Assembly: GCF_003626655.1 (NCBI RefSeq)
Contig: NZ_RBAN01000003.1
Span: 1-64,000, forward strand
From: Micromonospora costi
GTDB lineage: Bacteria > Actinomycetota > Actinomycetes > Mycobacteriales > Micromonosporaceae
Length of the DNA: 64,000 bases
Direction: 5' to 3'
Shown here: in pieces, positions 15,806 to 24,819 of the stretch
Position numbering within the stretch: position 1 is the stretch's first letter
Layout of the letters: each line of letters opens with the position of its first letter
The notes under the pieces: model-generated
Seen by the model: the letters and a program-made list of their open reading frames with translations, nothing else
What the model was told of the DNA's origin: nothing
Databases searched by the model: none
Translations under genes and position numbers: made by a program

Positions 15806-16159
15806 GTGGGTTCGGGTGGGGGCGCGGGAGACTCTGAGCGGCGGCGGAGGCGGTTGCGGCATCACGGTGACGACGGCGCGTCCGGCGGGGGCGCGGGCGG
15901 GGCGTCGGCGGCCACCGCAGGCGTGCACGACGGCGAGCCACCCCGGCGGCGCGGCCCGGCCGGCGACGAGCGGGAGGGCGAACGGGGCCTACGGGGCCTG
16001 GTCGGCTCCGGCTCGTCCCAGGTGGGGCTGAGCGCGGCCCTCCGCGCCCGCGACGCCGCCCGGCCGACCGAGGAGGACCTGGCCGAGGCCGAGGCCCGGG
16101 TCGTGGTCGTACGCCGCAACTGGGTGCCCCGCGAGGACCTGCCCCGCTCACCGCGCTGA
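15806..16159 (+). CDS. Conserved small hypothetical protein with disordered N-terminus
   Basis: About 117 residues if GTG 15806 is used; GTG 15776 is also in frame. The first ~60 residues are Gly/Arg/Asp-rich and disordered. The C-terminal part, GLVGSGSSQVGLSAALRARD through EEDLAEAEARVVVVRRNWVP, is ordered, alternates charge and looks conserved in actinobacteria, so I take this as the real frame. The function is unknown; no membrane segment. It ends before a 170-base G/C-rich gap with a 17-bp tandem duplication (16281-16314) and no gene. Confidence 0.5.
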   Translation: MGSGGGAGDSERRRRRLRHHGDDGASGGGAGGASAATAGVHDGEPPRRRGPAGDEREGERGLRGLVGSGSSQVGLSAALRARDAARPTEEDLAEAEARVVVVRRNWVPREDLPRSPR

Positions 16160-16328
16160 CACCCGGCCGCCCGGGCGCCCGCATCCGCGCGGCCCGCACG
16201 CACGCGACCGCTCCGGACACGAGAGCGCGAACGCGCACCGTCGGGCGGCGCAGCCCAGCGCACGGCCCGGCCGGGCGCCCGGCGCGGCCCGGCGTGCGGC
16301 GCGGCCCAGCGTGCGGCCGGCCCGATGG

Positions 16329-16796
16329 TCAGGGCAGCGGTGGCAGCTCGTGGCTCGTCTCGTACGCGCCGACCTGGGCGATGCGCCGGGCGTGCCGCTC
16401 GTTGCCGGAGAACGGCGTGGTGAGGAACGCCTCGACGATGGCGGTCGCCTCGTCGAGGGTGTGCTGGCGGGCGCCGACGGCGACGATGTTCGCGTCGTTG
16501 TGCTGCCGGGCCAGCTGCGCCGTCTCGGTGCTCCAGGCCAGCGCCGCCCGCACCCCCGCGATCTTGTTGGCGGCGATCTGCTCGCCGTTGCCCGAGCCGC
16601 CGATGACCACCCCGAGGCTGCCCGCGTCGGCCACCACCCGGTCGCCCGTGTGGAAGCAGAAGGTCGGGTAGTCGTCGTCGGGGTCGAACACGTGCGGGCC
16701 GACGTCCACCACCTCGTACCCCTGGTTGGCCAGGTAGCTGGCCAGGTGCACCTTCAGCTCGTAGCCGGCGTGGTCGGAACCCAGGTAGACGCGCAT
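16329..16796 (-). CDS. rpiB: Ribose-5-phosphate isomerase B
   Basis: A 155-residue RpiB interconverting ribose 5-phosphate and ribulose 5-phosphate in the pentose phosphate pathway. It has the SDHAG motif (residues 7-11) and the phosphate-binding GGSGNGEQIAANK loop. The base at position 72 is Glu, as in the M. tuberculosis enzyme, not the Cys of the E. coli enzyme. Length is normal. It belongs to the conserved tig-to-pepN gene block. Confidence 0.96.
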   Translation of the reverse strand: MRVYLGSDHAGYELKVHLASYLANQGYEVVDVGPHVFDPDDDYPTFCFHTGDRVVADAGSLGVVIGGSGNGEQIAANKIAGVRAALAWSTETAQLARQHNDANIVAVGARQHTLDEATAIVEAFLTTPFSGNERHARRIAQVGAYETSHELPPLP

Positions 16797-16867
16797 ACCG
16801 CGCAGTCTGTCAGGCCGCCGCCGGGGGCGGCGCGCGGGCGGCGCCCCCGGGGCGGATTCGTCACAGC

Positions 16868-18067
16868 TCAGCGGGGCAGCTCGGCGACGACCAGCCCACC
16901 CCGTGCCTTCGGGGTGAACCAGGTGCTCTTGCGCGGCATCTTCTCCCGGGCCAGGTTCACGGCCACGAAGTCGTCCACGGTCACCGGGGCGATCAGGATG
17001 GCCAGCTCGGCGCGGCCGGCGTCGACCTCGCCGGTCAGCCAGCTCGCCGGGTAGTCGCCGCCCACGTAGGTGATCCGTTTGTCGCCCGGGTCGAGGCCGA
17101 GCGCGTCGCGCAGCACCAGCCGCTCGACAAGGGCGTGGTCCAGGTTCTCCAGCCGGCCTCCGCCGACGTGCGGGAGGGTCACCGCGTACCCCCGGCCGGG
17201 GAGCCGGAGATGGACGGTGCCGCCGGCGGCCGGCACCCCGACCGGTCCGTCGATCGGGGTGATCTGCGCGCCGCTCGCGCGGAGCCGGTCGAGCAGCTCG
17301 TCGCCGCTGGTGGTCAGCTCGCTGACCAACCGGTTATACGGCTGGATGGCCACCGACCGCGGCGTGGTGACGACCGCCAGGAAGCGCGGCAGGCCGCCGG
17401 TCTGCGCGGCGAGGCTGCGGTGGTTGCCGTCGGCGACCACGAGCTCGCCCCCGCCGGCCAGCGCGGTCAGCTCGTCCTGCTCCGGGCCCGGGCCGACCAG
17501 CCAGATCGCGTGGGTACGCCCGGCCTGGTCGGTGTCGGTGGCGGCGGGCGCGCCGGCCGACTCGGTCGCGGCGGCGAGCGCCTCGTGCAGTTCCTCGCCC
17601 CGCCCGGTCTGGAGCAGCAGCACCGGCGAGAGCAGGTGCCCGAGCGCGTCGGCCAGGGCGACCCGCTCCCGGACCTTCGCGATGAAGACGTCCTCGTTGC
17701 GGATCACGAGCCCGGGCTCGTCGGCGCGGGTCGAGATCTGGTCGGTGTCCACCGTCGCGAACAGCCCGTACGCCGGCTCCTCGCCGGGCGCGGTGATCCG
17801 GTAGAGCACGACGACCTGCTCGGCGGGCGTGTAGCTGCCGTCGGCCTTGGCCTCGGCGAGCCGGGCGACCGCGTCGGGCAGCGCGTCGAGGAAGGACTTC
17901 CCGAGGCTCTCCGGCGCCCGGTGCGGCATCTCGATGCCGAGGGCACTGTGCGGGTTCCCCTCGATGATCGCGGTGATCTCCGCGTCGTCGGCGAACTCGT
18001 CGTAGTTCTGCGCGCCGGTGCCGCCGGTGGTGATCCAGGCCCGGGCGATCGGATGCACGATCGTCAT
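16868..18067 (-). CDS. DUF1015-family protein
   Basis: A 399-residue member of the DUF1015 family, widespread in bacteria and of unproven function. Its hallmark is VADGNHRSLAA (family form ADGHHRYEAA) in the middle, with an N-terminal NPHSALGIEMPHR segment; families of this kind often have NPxSxLHV there. The start at 18067 (MTIVHPIARAW) is chosen because the upstream extension is low-complexity sequence with no ribosome binding site. Some relatives sit near D-3-phosphoglycerate or serine metabolism genes, but nothing here points to that. Confidence 0.75.
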   Translation of the reverse strand: MTIVHPIARAWITTGGTGAQNYDEFADDAEITAIIEGNPHSALGIEMPHRAPESLGKSFLDALPDAVARLAEAKADGSYTPAEQVVVLYRITAPGEEPAYGLFATVDTDQISTRADEPGLVIRNEDVFIAKVRERVALADALGHLLSPVLLLQTGRGEELHEALAAATESAGAPAATDTDQAGRTHAIWLVGPGPEQDELTALAGGGELVVADGNHRSLAAQTGGLPRFLAVVTTPRSVAIQPYNRLVSELTTSGDELLDRLRASGAQITPIDGPVGVPAAGGTVHLRLPGRGYAVTLPHVGGGRLENLDHALVERLVLRDALGLDPGDKRITYVGGDYPASWLTGEVDAGRAELAILIAPVTVDDFVAVNLAREKMPRKSTWFTPKARGGLVVAELPR

Positions 18068-18170
18068 GCCCGCTGACGCTACCGTCGCCGCACCCGCCGG
18101 GTACGCGGACCCGGGCCGTCGTCCACCAGGTGAAAGCGCCGGCCCGGGCCTCGCCGTCGCGACCGGACGG

Positions 18171-18755
18171 TCAGCGGCCACGCTCGGCGGCCCGGCGGTG
18201 CCGGCCCGCGGAACCCGCGCCGACGGGCCCGCCGCCGACCGGACGGCCACCCAGCGGGCCCGCACCGGCCGGGCCCACGTTGGCCGCGCTCCGCGCGCCG
18301 GAGGTGACCGCGCCCACCGGGCCCGCGTTGGCCGCGCCTACCGGACCGGAGGCGGCCGCGCCCGAGGGGCCGGAGTTGGCCCCGGCCAGCGGACCTGTCA
18401 GACCGACCGGCCCGCGCCCTCCCGCGGGGGCCATGGCACCGGCCGGGGTACGGGTGGCCGGTGTGGGCGGGGTGCGGCGAGCCGGGATCGCTGCGGGCGG
18501 CGTGGGCCGGGACGGGACCAGTCCAGGAGGCGTGGGCCGGGACGGCGTCGCTCCGGGCGGCGTGAGCCGGGACGTGGCCGCCACCCGGGCCACGCCCACC
18601 ACGATGGGCGGGGCGAGCAGGTCGGCCACGTGCTCGGGCAGGTCGGGCCGGACCGCCGGCCAGCGGGAGTCGTCGACCGACCAGTACGCGGGCGTCTCGG
18701 ACGCCTCCTCCTGGATCAGCGGATCGTCACCGGACACGCGGCGGTGCTTGGCCAT
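18171..18755 (-). CDS. Low-complexity Pro/Gly/Ala-rich hypothetical protein
   Basis: A 194-residue frame. The first ~55 residues (MAKHRRVSGDDPLIQEEA..., PAYWSVDDSRWPAVRPDLPEHVADLLAPP) look ordered. The rest consists of PSRPTPPG-type and GPVGAAN/GPSGAA-type repeats. A small conserved actinobacterial N-terminal module with a slippage-expanded tail is the best reading; the end of the real protein is uncertain. No signal or membrane helix. It lies 100 bases upstream of the DUF1015 gene on the same strand. Confidence 0.45.
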   Translation of the reverse strand: MAKHRRVSGDDPLIQEEASETPAYWSVDDSRWPAVRPDLPEHVADLLAPPIVVGVARVAATSRLTPPGATPSRPTPPGLVPSRPTPPAAIPARRTPPTPATRTPAGAMAPAGGRGPVGLTGPLAGANSGPSGAAASGPVGAANAGPVGAVTSGARSAANVGPAGAGPLGGRPVGGGPVGAGSAGRHRRAAERGR

Positions 18756-18915
18756 CGAGATGCCTCCACGAGCTGCGGATTACGGATTGCGAACTGCTGC
18801 GGCGGACATCGGGCCAAACGAGATCGGCGGCACCCCGGTGACGGGCGCTGTCACGGTGTTAACAGAGGCCCCGGCAGCACCGGAACACCACAGGCCCCCT
18901 GGCCGGAGCCGCCCC

Positions 18916-18976
18916 GGTGATCATGAAGTTATTGCCACGACACGCCGTGCGACCGGGCAACAACTTCATGATCACC
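18916..18976. repeat. Intergenic inverted repeat, TGATCATGAAGTT type
   Basis: Arms 18916-18936 and 18956-18976 pair at 20 of 21 positions around a 19-base loop. Outer word GGTGATCATGAAGTT. It lies in a 264-base gene-free gap between two minus-strand genes, downstream of the DsbA-like gene, and is one of several palindromes in this window sharing a GATCA-type end. Confidence 0.75.
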
Positions 18977-19018
18977 AGGGTGGGTGGGGCCGTGCGGGCG
19001 CGTTGGGACCCCTCCGGC

Positions 19019-19645
19019 TCAGTCGAAGATGGGGTCGAGGTCGCGGGTCCGCTTGAGCTCGTAGAAGCCGGGGGTGCCGGCGACCAGCAGGACGCCGTCC
19101 CAGAGTCGGCCGGCGGCCTCACCCTTCGGCGCCGGGGTGACCACGGGGCCGAAGAATGCGACGCTGCGGCCGTCCGGGCCCGGGGCGTGCACGACGGGGG
19201 TGCCCACGTCCTGGCCGACCGGGCGCATGCCGGCCTCGTGGCTGGCCCGCAGGGCCTCGTCGTACTCGGTGCTGTCGGCGGCCGCGGCCAACTCCGGATC
19301 CAGGCCGGCGTCGGTCAGCGCGGCGACGTACAGCTCCGGTCCCCGCTTCTCCTTGGCGAGGTGGATCCGGGTGCCGAGCGCCGTGTAGAGCTTGCGCAGC
19401 ACGTCGCCGCCGTACCGCTGCTCCGCCGCGATGCAGACCCGCACCGGGCCCCAGGCGGTGCTCAGGAACTCCCGATATTCCTCCGGCAGGTGGTCGCGGC
19501 CCTCGTTGAGGACGGCAAGGCTCATCACGTGGAACCGGACGTCCACGTCACGGACCTTCTCGACCTCCAGCAGCCAGCGGGAGGTGATCCAGGCCCACGG
19601 GCAGGCCGGGTCGAACCACATGTCGACGGCGATGCGTTCGCTCAC
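19019..19645 (-). CDS. DsbA-family reductase, Rv2466c/mycoredoxin-2-like
   Basis: A 208-residue thioredoxin-fold protein closely resembling mycothiol-dependent Rv2466c in layout: [19 protein letters not shown] at the N-terminus, [30 protein letters not shown], the helical insertion and GTPVVHAPG with the cis-Pro. The active site reads Cys15-Pro-Trp-Ala18. As I recall, Rv2466c has CPWC, so this copy would be monothiol. The likely role is cytoplasmic mycothiol-dependent reduction. The GTG at 19645 follows GAAGGGACC. It is divergent from pepN, the same arrangement as in mycobacteria. Confidence 0.8.
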   Translation of the reverse strand: MSERIAVDMWFDPACPWAWITSRWLLEVEKVRDVDVRFHVMSLAVLNEGRDHLPEEYREFLSTAWGPVRVCIAAEQRYGGDVLRKLYTALGTRIHLAKEKRGPELYVAALTDAGLDPELAAAADSTEYDEALRASHEAGMRPVGQDVGTPVVHAPGPDGRSVAFFGPVVTPAPKGEAAGRLWDGVLLVAGTPGFYELKRTRDLDPIFD

Positions 19646-19856
19646 GGTGCGGTCCCTTCACGACGGGTGGCGCCGTACCGTTGGCGCCTTCCCCGATCTT
19701 CACCCCGGGACACATCGACCGGCAGGGTAATGAGAGCGTGACCTCGGCCACCGCGGGGTGCCGCTGCATGGAAGACTCGATCCCGGGCCGACCGCCAGAA
19801 GCCGGTCGGTGGACGGCGCCGCCGCGGCGTACACGCGAGTGGGATGGAGACGAACA

Positions 19857-22415
19857 GTGCCGGGAGTGCGCAACCTGACGCAGGTCGAGGCGACCGAACG
19901 GGCCCGCCTGCTCGAGGTGACCGGGTACGACATCAGTCTGGACCTGTCGACCGCCGTGCAGGCGGCCGAGGGCCGCACGTTCCGGTCCACCACGGAGGTC
20001 CGGTTCCGCTGCGCCGAGCCGGGCGCGAGCACGTTCATCGAGGTGGCCGCCGAATCGGTACGGTCGGCCACGCTGAACGGCGCCCCCGTGGACCTCTCCG
20101 GCTGGTCGGCCGAGAAGGGCCTCACGCTCACCGACCTGCAGAGCGAGAACACGCTCCTCGTGGACGCCGACTTCGCGTACTCCAGCAGCGGCCAGGGCCT
20201 GCACCGGACGGTCGACCCGGTCGACGGCGAGACGTACCTCTACAGCCAGTTCGAGACCGCCGACGCCCAGCGGGTGTTCGCCTGCTTCGACCAGCCCGAC
20301 CTCAAGAGCGTCTACACCTGGCACGCCACCGTCCCCGAGCACTGGCGGGTGGTGTCCAACATGCCGGTGGAGCGGGAGGAGCCGGCGAACGAGAGCCTGA
20401 AGACCGTCCACTTCGCCCAGTCGGTGCGGATGAGCACCTACATCACGGCGCTCTGCGCGGGGCCGTACCACGAGGTGCGCGCCGACCACGACGGCATCGA
20501 CCTGGGCGTGTTCTGCCGGGCCTCGATGGCGCAGTACATGGACGCGGACGACCTGTTCCTCATCACGAAGCAGGGCTTCGACTTCTTCCACGAGCAGTTC
20601 GGCGTCCGCTACCCGCTGCCGAAGTACGACCAGCTCTGGGTACCGGACTTCAACGCCGGCGCGATGGAGAACTTCGGCTGCGTCACGCACGCCGAGTCGC
20701 ACTACATCTTCCGCTCGCAGGTCACCGACTTCGAGTACGAGCAGCGGGCCAACACGATCCTGCACGAGCTGGCCCACATGTGGTTCGGCGACCTGGTCAC
20801 CATGCGCTGGTGGAACGACCTGTGGCTCAACGAGTCGTTCGCCGAGTGGGCCAGCCACTGGTGCAACACCAACGCCACCCGCTTCCGCGAGGCGTGGACG
20901 ACGTTCCTGTCCATCCGGAAGAACTGGGGCTACCGGCAGGACCAGCTCTCCTCCACCCACCCGGTCTACACGGAGATGCCGGACATGGAGGCCGTCGAGG
21001 TCAACTTCGACGGCATCACGTACGCCAAGGGCGCGAGCGTGCTCAAGCAGCTGGTGGCGTACGTCGGGGAGGAGCCCTTCCTGGCCGGTCTTCGCGCGTA
21101 CTTCGACAAGCACGCGTGGGGCAACGCGACCTTCGACGACCTGCTGTCCGAGCTGGAGGCGGCCTCGGGCCGGGAGCTGCGCAAGTTCGCCGCGCAGTGG
21201 CTGGAGACGGCCCAGGTCAACACGCTGCGGCCGGAGGTGTCCGTCGGCGCCGACGGCACGTACCAGCAGGTGGTGGTCCGCCAGGAGGCACCGGCCGGTC
21301 ACCCCACGCTGCGGACGCACCGCATCGGTGTGGGCCTCTACGACCTGACCGACGGGCGCCTGGTCCGCCGGGAGCGGCTGGAGGTGGACGTCACGGGCGA
21401 GCGCACCGAGCTGGGCGACCTCGCGGGCGTCCGCGCCGCCGACGTGCTGCTGCTCAACGACGACGACCTCACGTACGCGAAGCTTCGGCTCGACGAGGCC
21501 TCGATGGCCACGGTCGTGCAGCACATCGCGGGTTTCGACTCGTCGCTGGCGCGCGCGCTGTGCTGGACCGCGGCCTGGGACATGACCCGCGACGCCGAAC
21601 TCGCCGCCCGCGACTACGTGGCGCTGGTGCTGGCCGGGCTTCCGGCCGAGACCGACATCAACCTGGTCACCGCGACCCTGCGGCAGGCCACCACGACCCT
21701 CACCCTCTACGCCGACCCGGCCTGGGCGCCGGTCGGCTGGGCCGAGCTGGCGCGGACCGCGAAGACCGCGCTCGCCGCCGCCGAGCCGGGCAGCGGGTTC
21801 CAGCTGGCCTGGGCCCGGGCGTACGCCTCGGCGGCCCGCGGCAGTGAGGACCTGGCCGTCCTGCGTGGCTGGCTGGACGGCACCGGCGTCCCGGCCGGCC
21901 TCGTCATCGACACCGAGCTGCGCTGGGGCGTGCTCGCGTCGCTGGTCGCCAACGGCGCGGCCGGGCCCGACGACGTCGAGGCGGAGCTGGCGCGGGACCG
22001 CACGGCCAGCGGCGAGCGGGAGGCGGCGTACGTGCACGCGCTCGTGCCGACGGCGGAGAACAAGGCGGCCGTGTGGGCCCAGCTGACCGGGCCCGAGGCC
22101 CTGCCGAACTGGCGTAACCGGGCGCTGCTCCAGGGCTTCACGCACCCGACCCAGGTCGAGCTGGTGACGCCGTACCGGGAGCGGTACTTCGCCGCGGTCG
22201 GCCAGGTCTGGGCCAGCCGGGACAGCGAGCCGGCGCAGGAGTTCGCGCAGCTCGCCTACCCGGCGTACCTGGTGGACGACGACACGGTCGCGGCCACCGA
22301 CGCCTGGCTGGCCGGTGACGGCAACCCGGCGCCGCTGCGCCGGCTGGTGGCCGAGGGCCGCGACGGTGTGGTCCGGGCCCTGAAGGCCCGCGAGAGGGAC
22401 GCGCGCAGCGCCTGA
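19857..22415 (+). CDS. pepN: Aminopeptidase N, peptidase family M1
   Basis: An 852-residue zinc aminopeptidase that trims N-terminal residues from peptides in the cytoplasm, downstream of Clp and proteasome degradation. The exopeptidase motif GAMEN is at 268-272, the zinc motif HELAH at 303-307 with the third ligand Glu326 in WLNESFAEW. The N-terminal beta domain and the C-terminal helical ERAP-like domain are complete. The GTG at 19857 follows GGGATGGAGACG. It is terminated by a perfect 19-bp hairpin and faces a DUF5130-like gene, the order seen in M. tuberculosis. Confidence 0.96.
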   Translation: MPGVRNLTQVEATERARLLEVTGYDISLDLSTAVQAAEGRTFRSTTEVRFRCAEPGASTFIEVAAESVRSATLNGAPVDLSGWSAEKGLTLTDLQSENTLLVDADFAYSSSGQGLHRTVDPVDGETYLYSQFETADAQRVFACFDQPDLKSVYTWHATVPEHWRVVSNMPVEREEPANESLKTVHFAQSVRMSTYITALCAGPYHEVRADHDGIDLGVFCRASMAQYMDADDLFLITKQGFDFFHEQFGVRYPLPKYDQLWVPDFNAGAMENFGCVTHAESHYIFRSQVTDFEYEQRANTILHELAHMWFGDLVTMRWWNDLWLNESFAEWASHWCNTNATRFREAWTTFLSIRKNWGYRQDQLSSTHPVYTEMPDMEAVEVNFDGITYAKGASVLKQLVAYVGEEPFLAGLRAYFDKHAWGNATFDDLLSELEAASGRELRKFAAQWLETAQVNTLRPEVSVGADGTYQQVVVRQEAPAGHPTLRTHRIGVGLYDLTDGRLVRRERLEVDVTGERTELGDLAGVRAADVLLLNDDDLTYAKLRLDEASMATVVQHIAGFDSSLARALCWTAAWDMTRDAELAARDYVALVLAGLPAETDINLVTATLRQATTTLTLYADPAWAPVGWAELARTAKTALAAAEPGSGFQLAWARAYASAARGSEDLAVLRGWLDGTGVPAGLVIDTELRWGVLASLVANGAAGPDDVEAELARDRTASGEREAAYVHALVPTAENKAAVWAQLTGPEALPNWRNRALLQGFTHPTQVELVTPYRERYFAAVGQVWASRDSEPAQEFAQLAYPAYLVDDDTVAATDAWLAGDGNPAPLRRLVAEGRDGVVRALKARERDARSA

Positions 22416-22491
22416 CGCGACGATGGTGGGCGGCCCGGGGCCGGCGTGGGTGAGACCCGTGCCGACCCCGGGCCGTTACCGTGTGGCCGGC

Positions 22492-22535
22492 TACGACGAA
22501 GCCCGGCCCGTGTACGCGGGCCGGGCTTCGTCGTA
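22492..22535. terminator. Bidirectional hairpin between pepN and the DUF5130-like gene
   Basis: Perfect 19-bp arms (22492-22510 and 22517-22535) with a 6-base loop TGTACG, located between two convergent stops. Confidence 0.85.
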
Positions 22536-22546
22536 CGGGAAGGGGC

Positions 22547-22957
22547 TCAGCCCTTGCCGGCGTGGCTGGCGAGCTGGTCGAGGCCGTTGATGATCCCGCC
22601 GGCCAGGTCACCGCCGCCGAACGCAGCCACCATGGAGAGCGCGGCGAGCTTGGCGTACGTGTCCGGGATGCGCTTGCGCGCGTGCCGGCCGGTCACGATC
22701 TCCAGCTGCCGCTGGTTGGGCGAGACCGCGATGAGCACCGAGCGGTCCGGGTCGGCGAGCTGCCGGTGAAGTCGCTCGGCGTGCTCCCGGATCGGCTCGT
22801 CTAGACCGCCCACGAACACCGAGAAGACCAGCCCGGTGCCCTGGTCGGCCAGGCGGAGCGCCTCGTCGATGCGCAGCAGCTGGCGAGTCGAGAACGGGCC
22901 GTCCAGCACCTCCGGCGGGTTGCCCGTGCCGACCTGCGTCGTCTCACCAACGGTCAC
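22547..22957 (-). CDS. DUF5130/TPM-like protein
   Basis: A 136-residue protein starting at GTG 22957, which follows GGAGG at six bases; the frame upstream is discounted. It contains LLRIDEALRLADQGTGLVFSVFV and DPDRSVLIAVSPNQRQLEIVTG, the fold of TPM-domain proteins, which often occur near membrane proteins. The final helix GGDLAGGIINGLDQLASHAG is amphipathic. From memory the equivalent M. tuberculosis gene (Rv2468c) lies in the same place. The function is unknown. Its start overlaps the end of a small membrane-protein gene, so the two are translationally coupled. Confidence 0.7.
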   Translation of the reverse strand: MTVGETTQVGTGNPPEVLDGPFSTRQLLRIDEALRLADQGTGLVFSVFVGGLDEPIREHAERLHRQLADPDRSVLIAVSPNQRQLEIVTGRHARKRIPDTYAKLAALSMVAAFGGGDLAGGIINGLDQLASHAGKG

Positions 22958-23255
22958 TTGCGCCTCCGGTTCCACCGGCCGGCGCCTCACGGCCGGCCTG
23001 CTCCTGCTTGCGGCTGGTCAGCGCCGGCGCCTGCGCGCCCGCTGCCAGGGCGGTGCCGGCCGAGTCGGCCAGCTGCTCCGGACGGGCCAGGAACCAGACC
23101 GGAGTGAAGTCGAAGGCCCGGCCCGGCCGGTAGCGCTTCGCGCCGCCACCGCCGCCGCCGCGGCTGACCGCGTACGCCAGACCGCCGATCACCAGTACGG
23201 CTGCCGCCGGGATGCCGACGAAGACCAGCAACGTGTCGGTAACAGACAATCCCAA
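22944..23255 (-). CDS. Small single-pass membrane protein
   Basis: A 103-residue protein with one N-terminal hydrophobic helix (DTLLVFVGIPAAAVLVIGGLAYAV), a Gly6 linker, a conserved-looking RYRPGRAFDFTPVWFLA motif and a disordered tail. It overlaps the start of the DUF5130-like gene by 14 bases, suggesting the two products act together at the membrane. The family is common beside that gene in actinobacteria as far as I recall; no function is known. Confidence 0.65.
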   Translation of the reverse strand: MGLSVTDTLLVFVGIPAAAVLVIGGLAYAVSRGGGGGGAKRYRPGRAFDFTPVWFLARPEQLADSAGTALAAGAQAPALTSRKQEQAGREAPAGGTGGASDRW

Positions 23256-23306
23256 CGCCCCCAGGCGGAAGAAGGGACCTCGTGCATCAAGGTCGGGTGG
23301 ACAGGG

Positions 23307-24770
23307 TCAGGGCGTCGACCGCCCGACTCCGCTGCCTTTCACGTTAGCGGAGTCGACGGCCCGCCAGATTGCGGGGTGGTGATCCCACCCGCCACTGGCG
23401 TTCTCCAGTTGCGCAGCGGTGGCGATCAGCCGCGCGTCGTCACCGTACCGGCCGGTGAGGAGCACCCCGACGGGCAGGCCCGCCCCGGTGACGCCGACGG
23501 GCAGCGAGACGGACGGTTCGCCCGTCACGTTGAAGATGGCGCAGTACGGCGAGAACCGGCGCTGCCGGTCGAAATCCGCCGCCGGGTCGCCGTCGGCGGT
23601 GAACCAGCCCACCGGGGCCTGCGGCGCGGCGAGGGTGGGACAGAGCAGCAGGTCGCAGCCGGCGGTGCGGCGTGCGCCGAGGCGTACCTGGGCCTGGAGT
23701 TCGCCCAGCGTGGCCGACAGCACCCCCGCGCTGATCTCCGCGCCCCGGGACCGCAGGAGGCGGGTCAACGGCAGGAGTTGGCTCTCCCGCTCGGGCGGCA
23801 CGGGGGCGAGCGCCAGCACGTACCAGACGACCTCGAACAGCGGCCACGCGGCGGGCCCGAGCGGTGCGGGCACGTCGACCACCTCGTGGCCTGCGTCGGA
23901 CAGCAGTTCGGCGGCCCGGTCCACGGCGGCCGCGCAGTCCGGGTGGACCGGCTCCTCGGCGAGCATGGGCGTCGTGAACCGGCCGATGCGCAGCCGGCCC
24001 GGGGCGGCCGCGCGGGCCGCGCCCAGGTAGCCGTCCGGCGGCGGCAGCGGCGGCAGGTAGGGCTCGCCCATCACCGGCTGGGCCAGCACGTCGAGCAGGG
24101 CGGCGACGTCGGTCACCGTGCGGCCCATCGGGCCGTGCGTGGGCAGCCCGAACGCGCCGAAGCCGACCGGGCCGCCGGAGACGAGGCCACGGCTCGGCTT
24201 GTAGCCGACCAGGCCGCACAGCGCCGCGGGTATGCGCAGCGAGCCGCCGCCGTCGGAGCCCTGTGCCACCGGCACGAGCCCGGCCGCCACGGCCGCCGCC
24301 GCGCCGCCGCTGGAACCACCCGCGGTGTACGCGAGGTCCCACGGGTTGCGCGCCGGTGGCGCCACCAGACCCTCCGAGTAGAGCGAGCAGCCCAGTTCGG
24401 AGGTGGTCGTCTTGCCGAGGCTGACCATCCCGGCCGCCCGCATGAACCGGACCACGTCGGCGTCGACGGGCGGCACGAAGTCGGCGAAGGCGGCGGAGCC
24501 GAAGGTCGTCCGCACCCCGGCGGTCAGGGTCAGGTCCTTGATCGCGGTCGGTATGCCGTGCAGTGGACCCCGGCCGTCCACGGGGGCCGCGTCGGCGGCG
24601 CGGGCCGCGTCCCGGGCCTGCTCGGGGGTGACGGTGACGAACGCGCCGACGGTGTCACCGAGCGCGTCCACCCGGTGCAGGTGGTGTTCGACGAGTTCCA
24701 CGCTGGACAGCTCGCCGCGGGCGATCGCGGCGGCCTGCTCCAACGCGGTCAGGTCGTGCGGCTCGGCCAT
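23307..24770 (-). CDS. Amidase-signature family amidase, last gene of the kynurenine operon
   Basis: A 487-residue amidase with the Ser-cisSer-Lys triad: the Lys in AIKDLT (about residue 77) and the Gly/Ser-rich signature [11 protein letters not shown] (about 150-160), followed by [16 protein letters not shown]. It hydrolyses an amide bond in the cytoplasm; the substrate is not fixed by sequence. It begins 50 bases after the stop of the carboxymuconate-semialdehyde decarboxylase gene on the same strand, so it is probably co-transcribed with the tryptophan-degradation genes. That pathway needs a kynurenine formamidase and none is recognisable, so this protein is a candidate for that step. The start at 24770 follows GGATGAGGGC. 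Confidence 0.85.
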   Translation of the reverse strand: MAEPHDLTALEQAAAIARGELSSVELVEHHLHRVDALGDTVGAFVTVTPEQARDAARAADAAPVDGRGPLHGIPTAIKDLTLTAGVRTTFGSAAFADFVPPVDADVVRFMRAAGMVSLGKTTTSELGCSLYSEGLVAPPARNPWDLAYTAGGSSGGAAAAVAAGLVPVAQGSDGGGSLRIPAALCGLVGYKPSRGLVSGGPVGFGAFGLPTHGPMGRTVTDVAALLDVLAQPVMGEPYLPPLPPPDGYLGAARAAAPGRLRIGRFTTPMLAEEPVHPDCAAAVDRAAELLSDAGHEVVDVPAPLGPAAWPLFEVVWYVLALAPVPPERESQLLPLTRLLRSRGAEISAGVLSATLGELQAQVRLGARRTAGCDLLLCPTLAAPQAPVGWFTADGDPAADFDRQRRFSPYCAIFNVTGEPSVSLPVGVTGAGLPVGVLLTGRYGDDARLIATAAQLENASGGWDHHPAIWRAVDSANVKGSGVGRSTP

Positions 24771-24819
24771 GCCCTCATCCTGCCCGCCCGCCGGCCGTCG
24801 GGTGCGCAGACACGGCCGG

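Noticed and set aside
16160..16328. A gene or terminator in the gap before rpiB
   Set aside because: The gap is G/C-rich with a 17-bp tandem duplication, but no frame with a start signal and no perfect hairpin was found.
19548..22145. An 865-codon minus-strand open frame covering pepN
   Set aside because: It is the antisense of a well-supported M1 aminopeptidase. Its residue make-up (Arg/Val/Leu/Gly/Asp) is typical of the complement of high-G+C genes, and it has no family motif.
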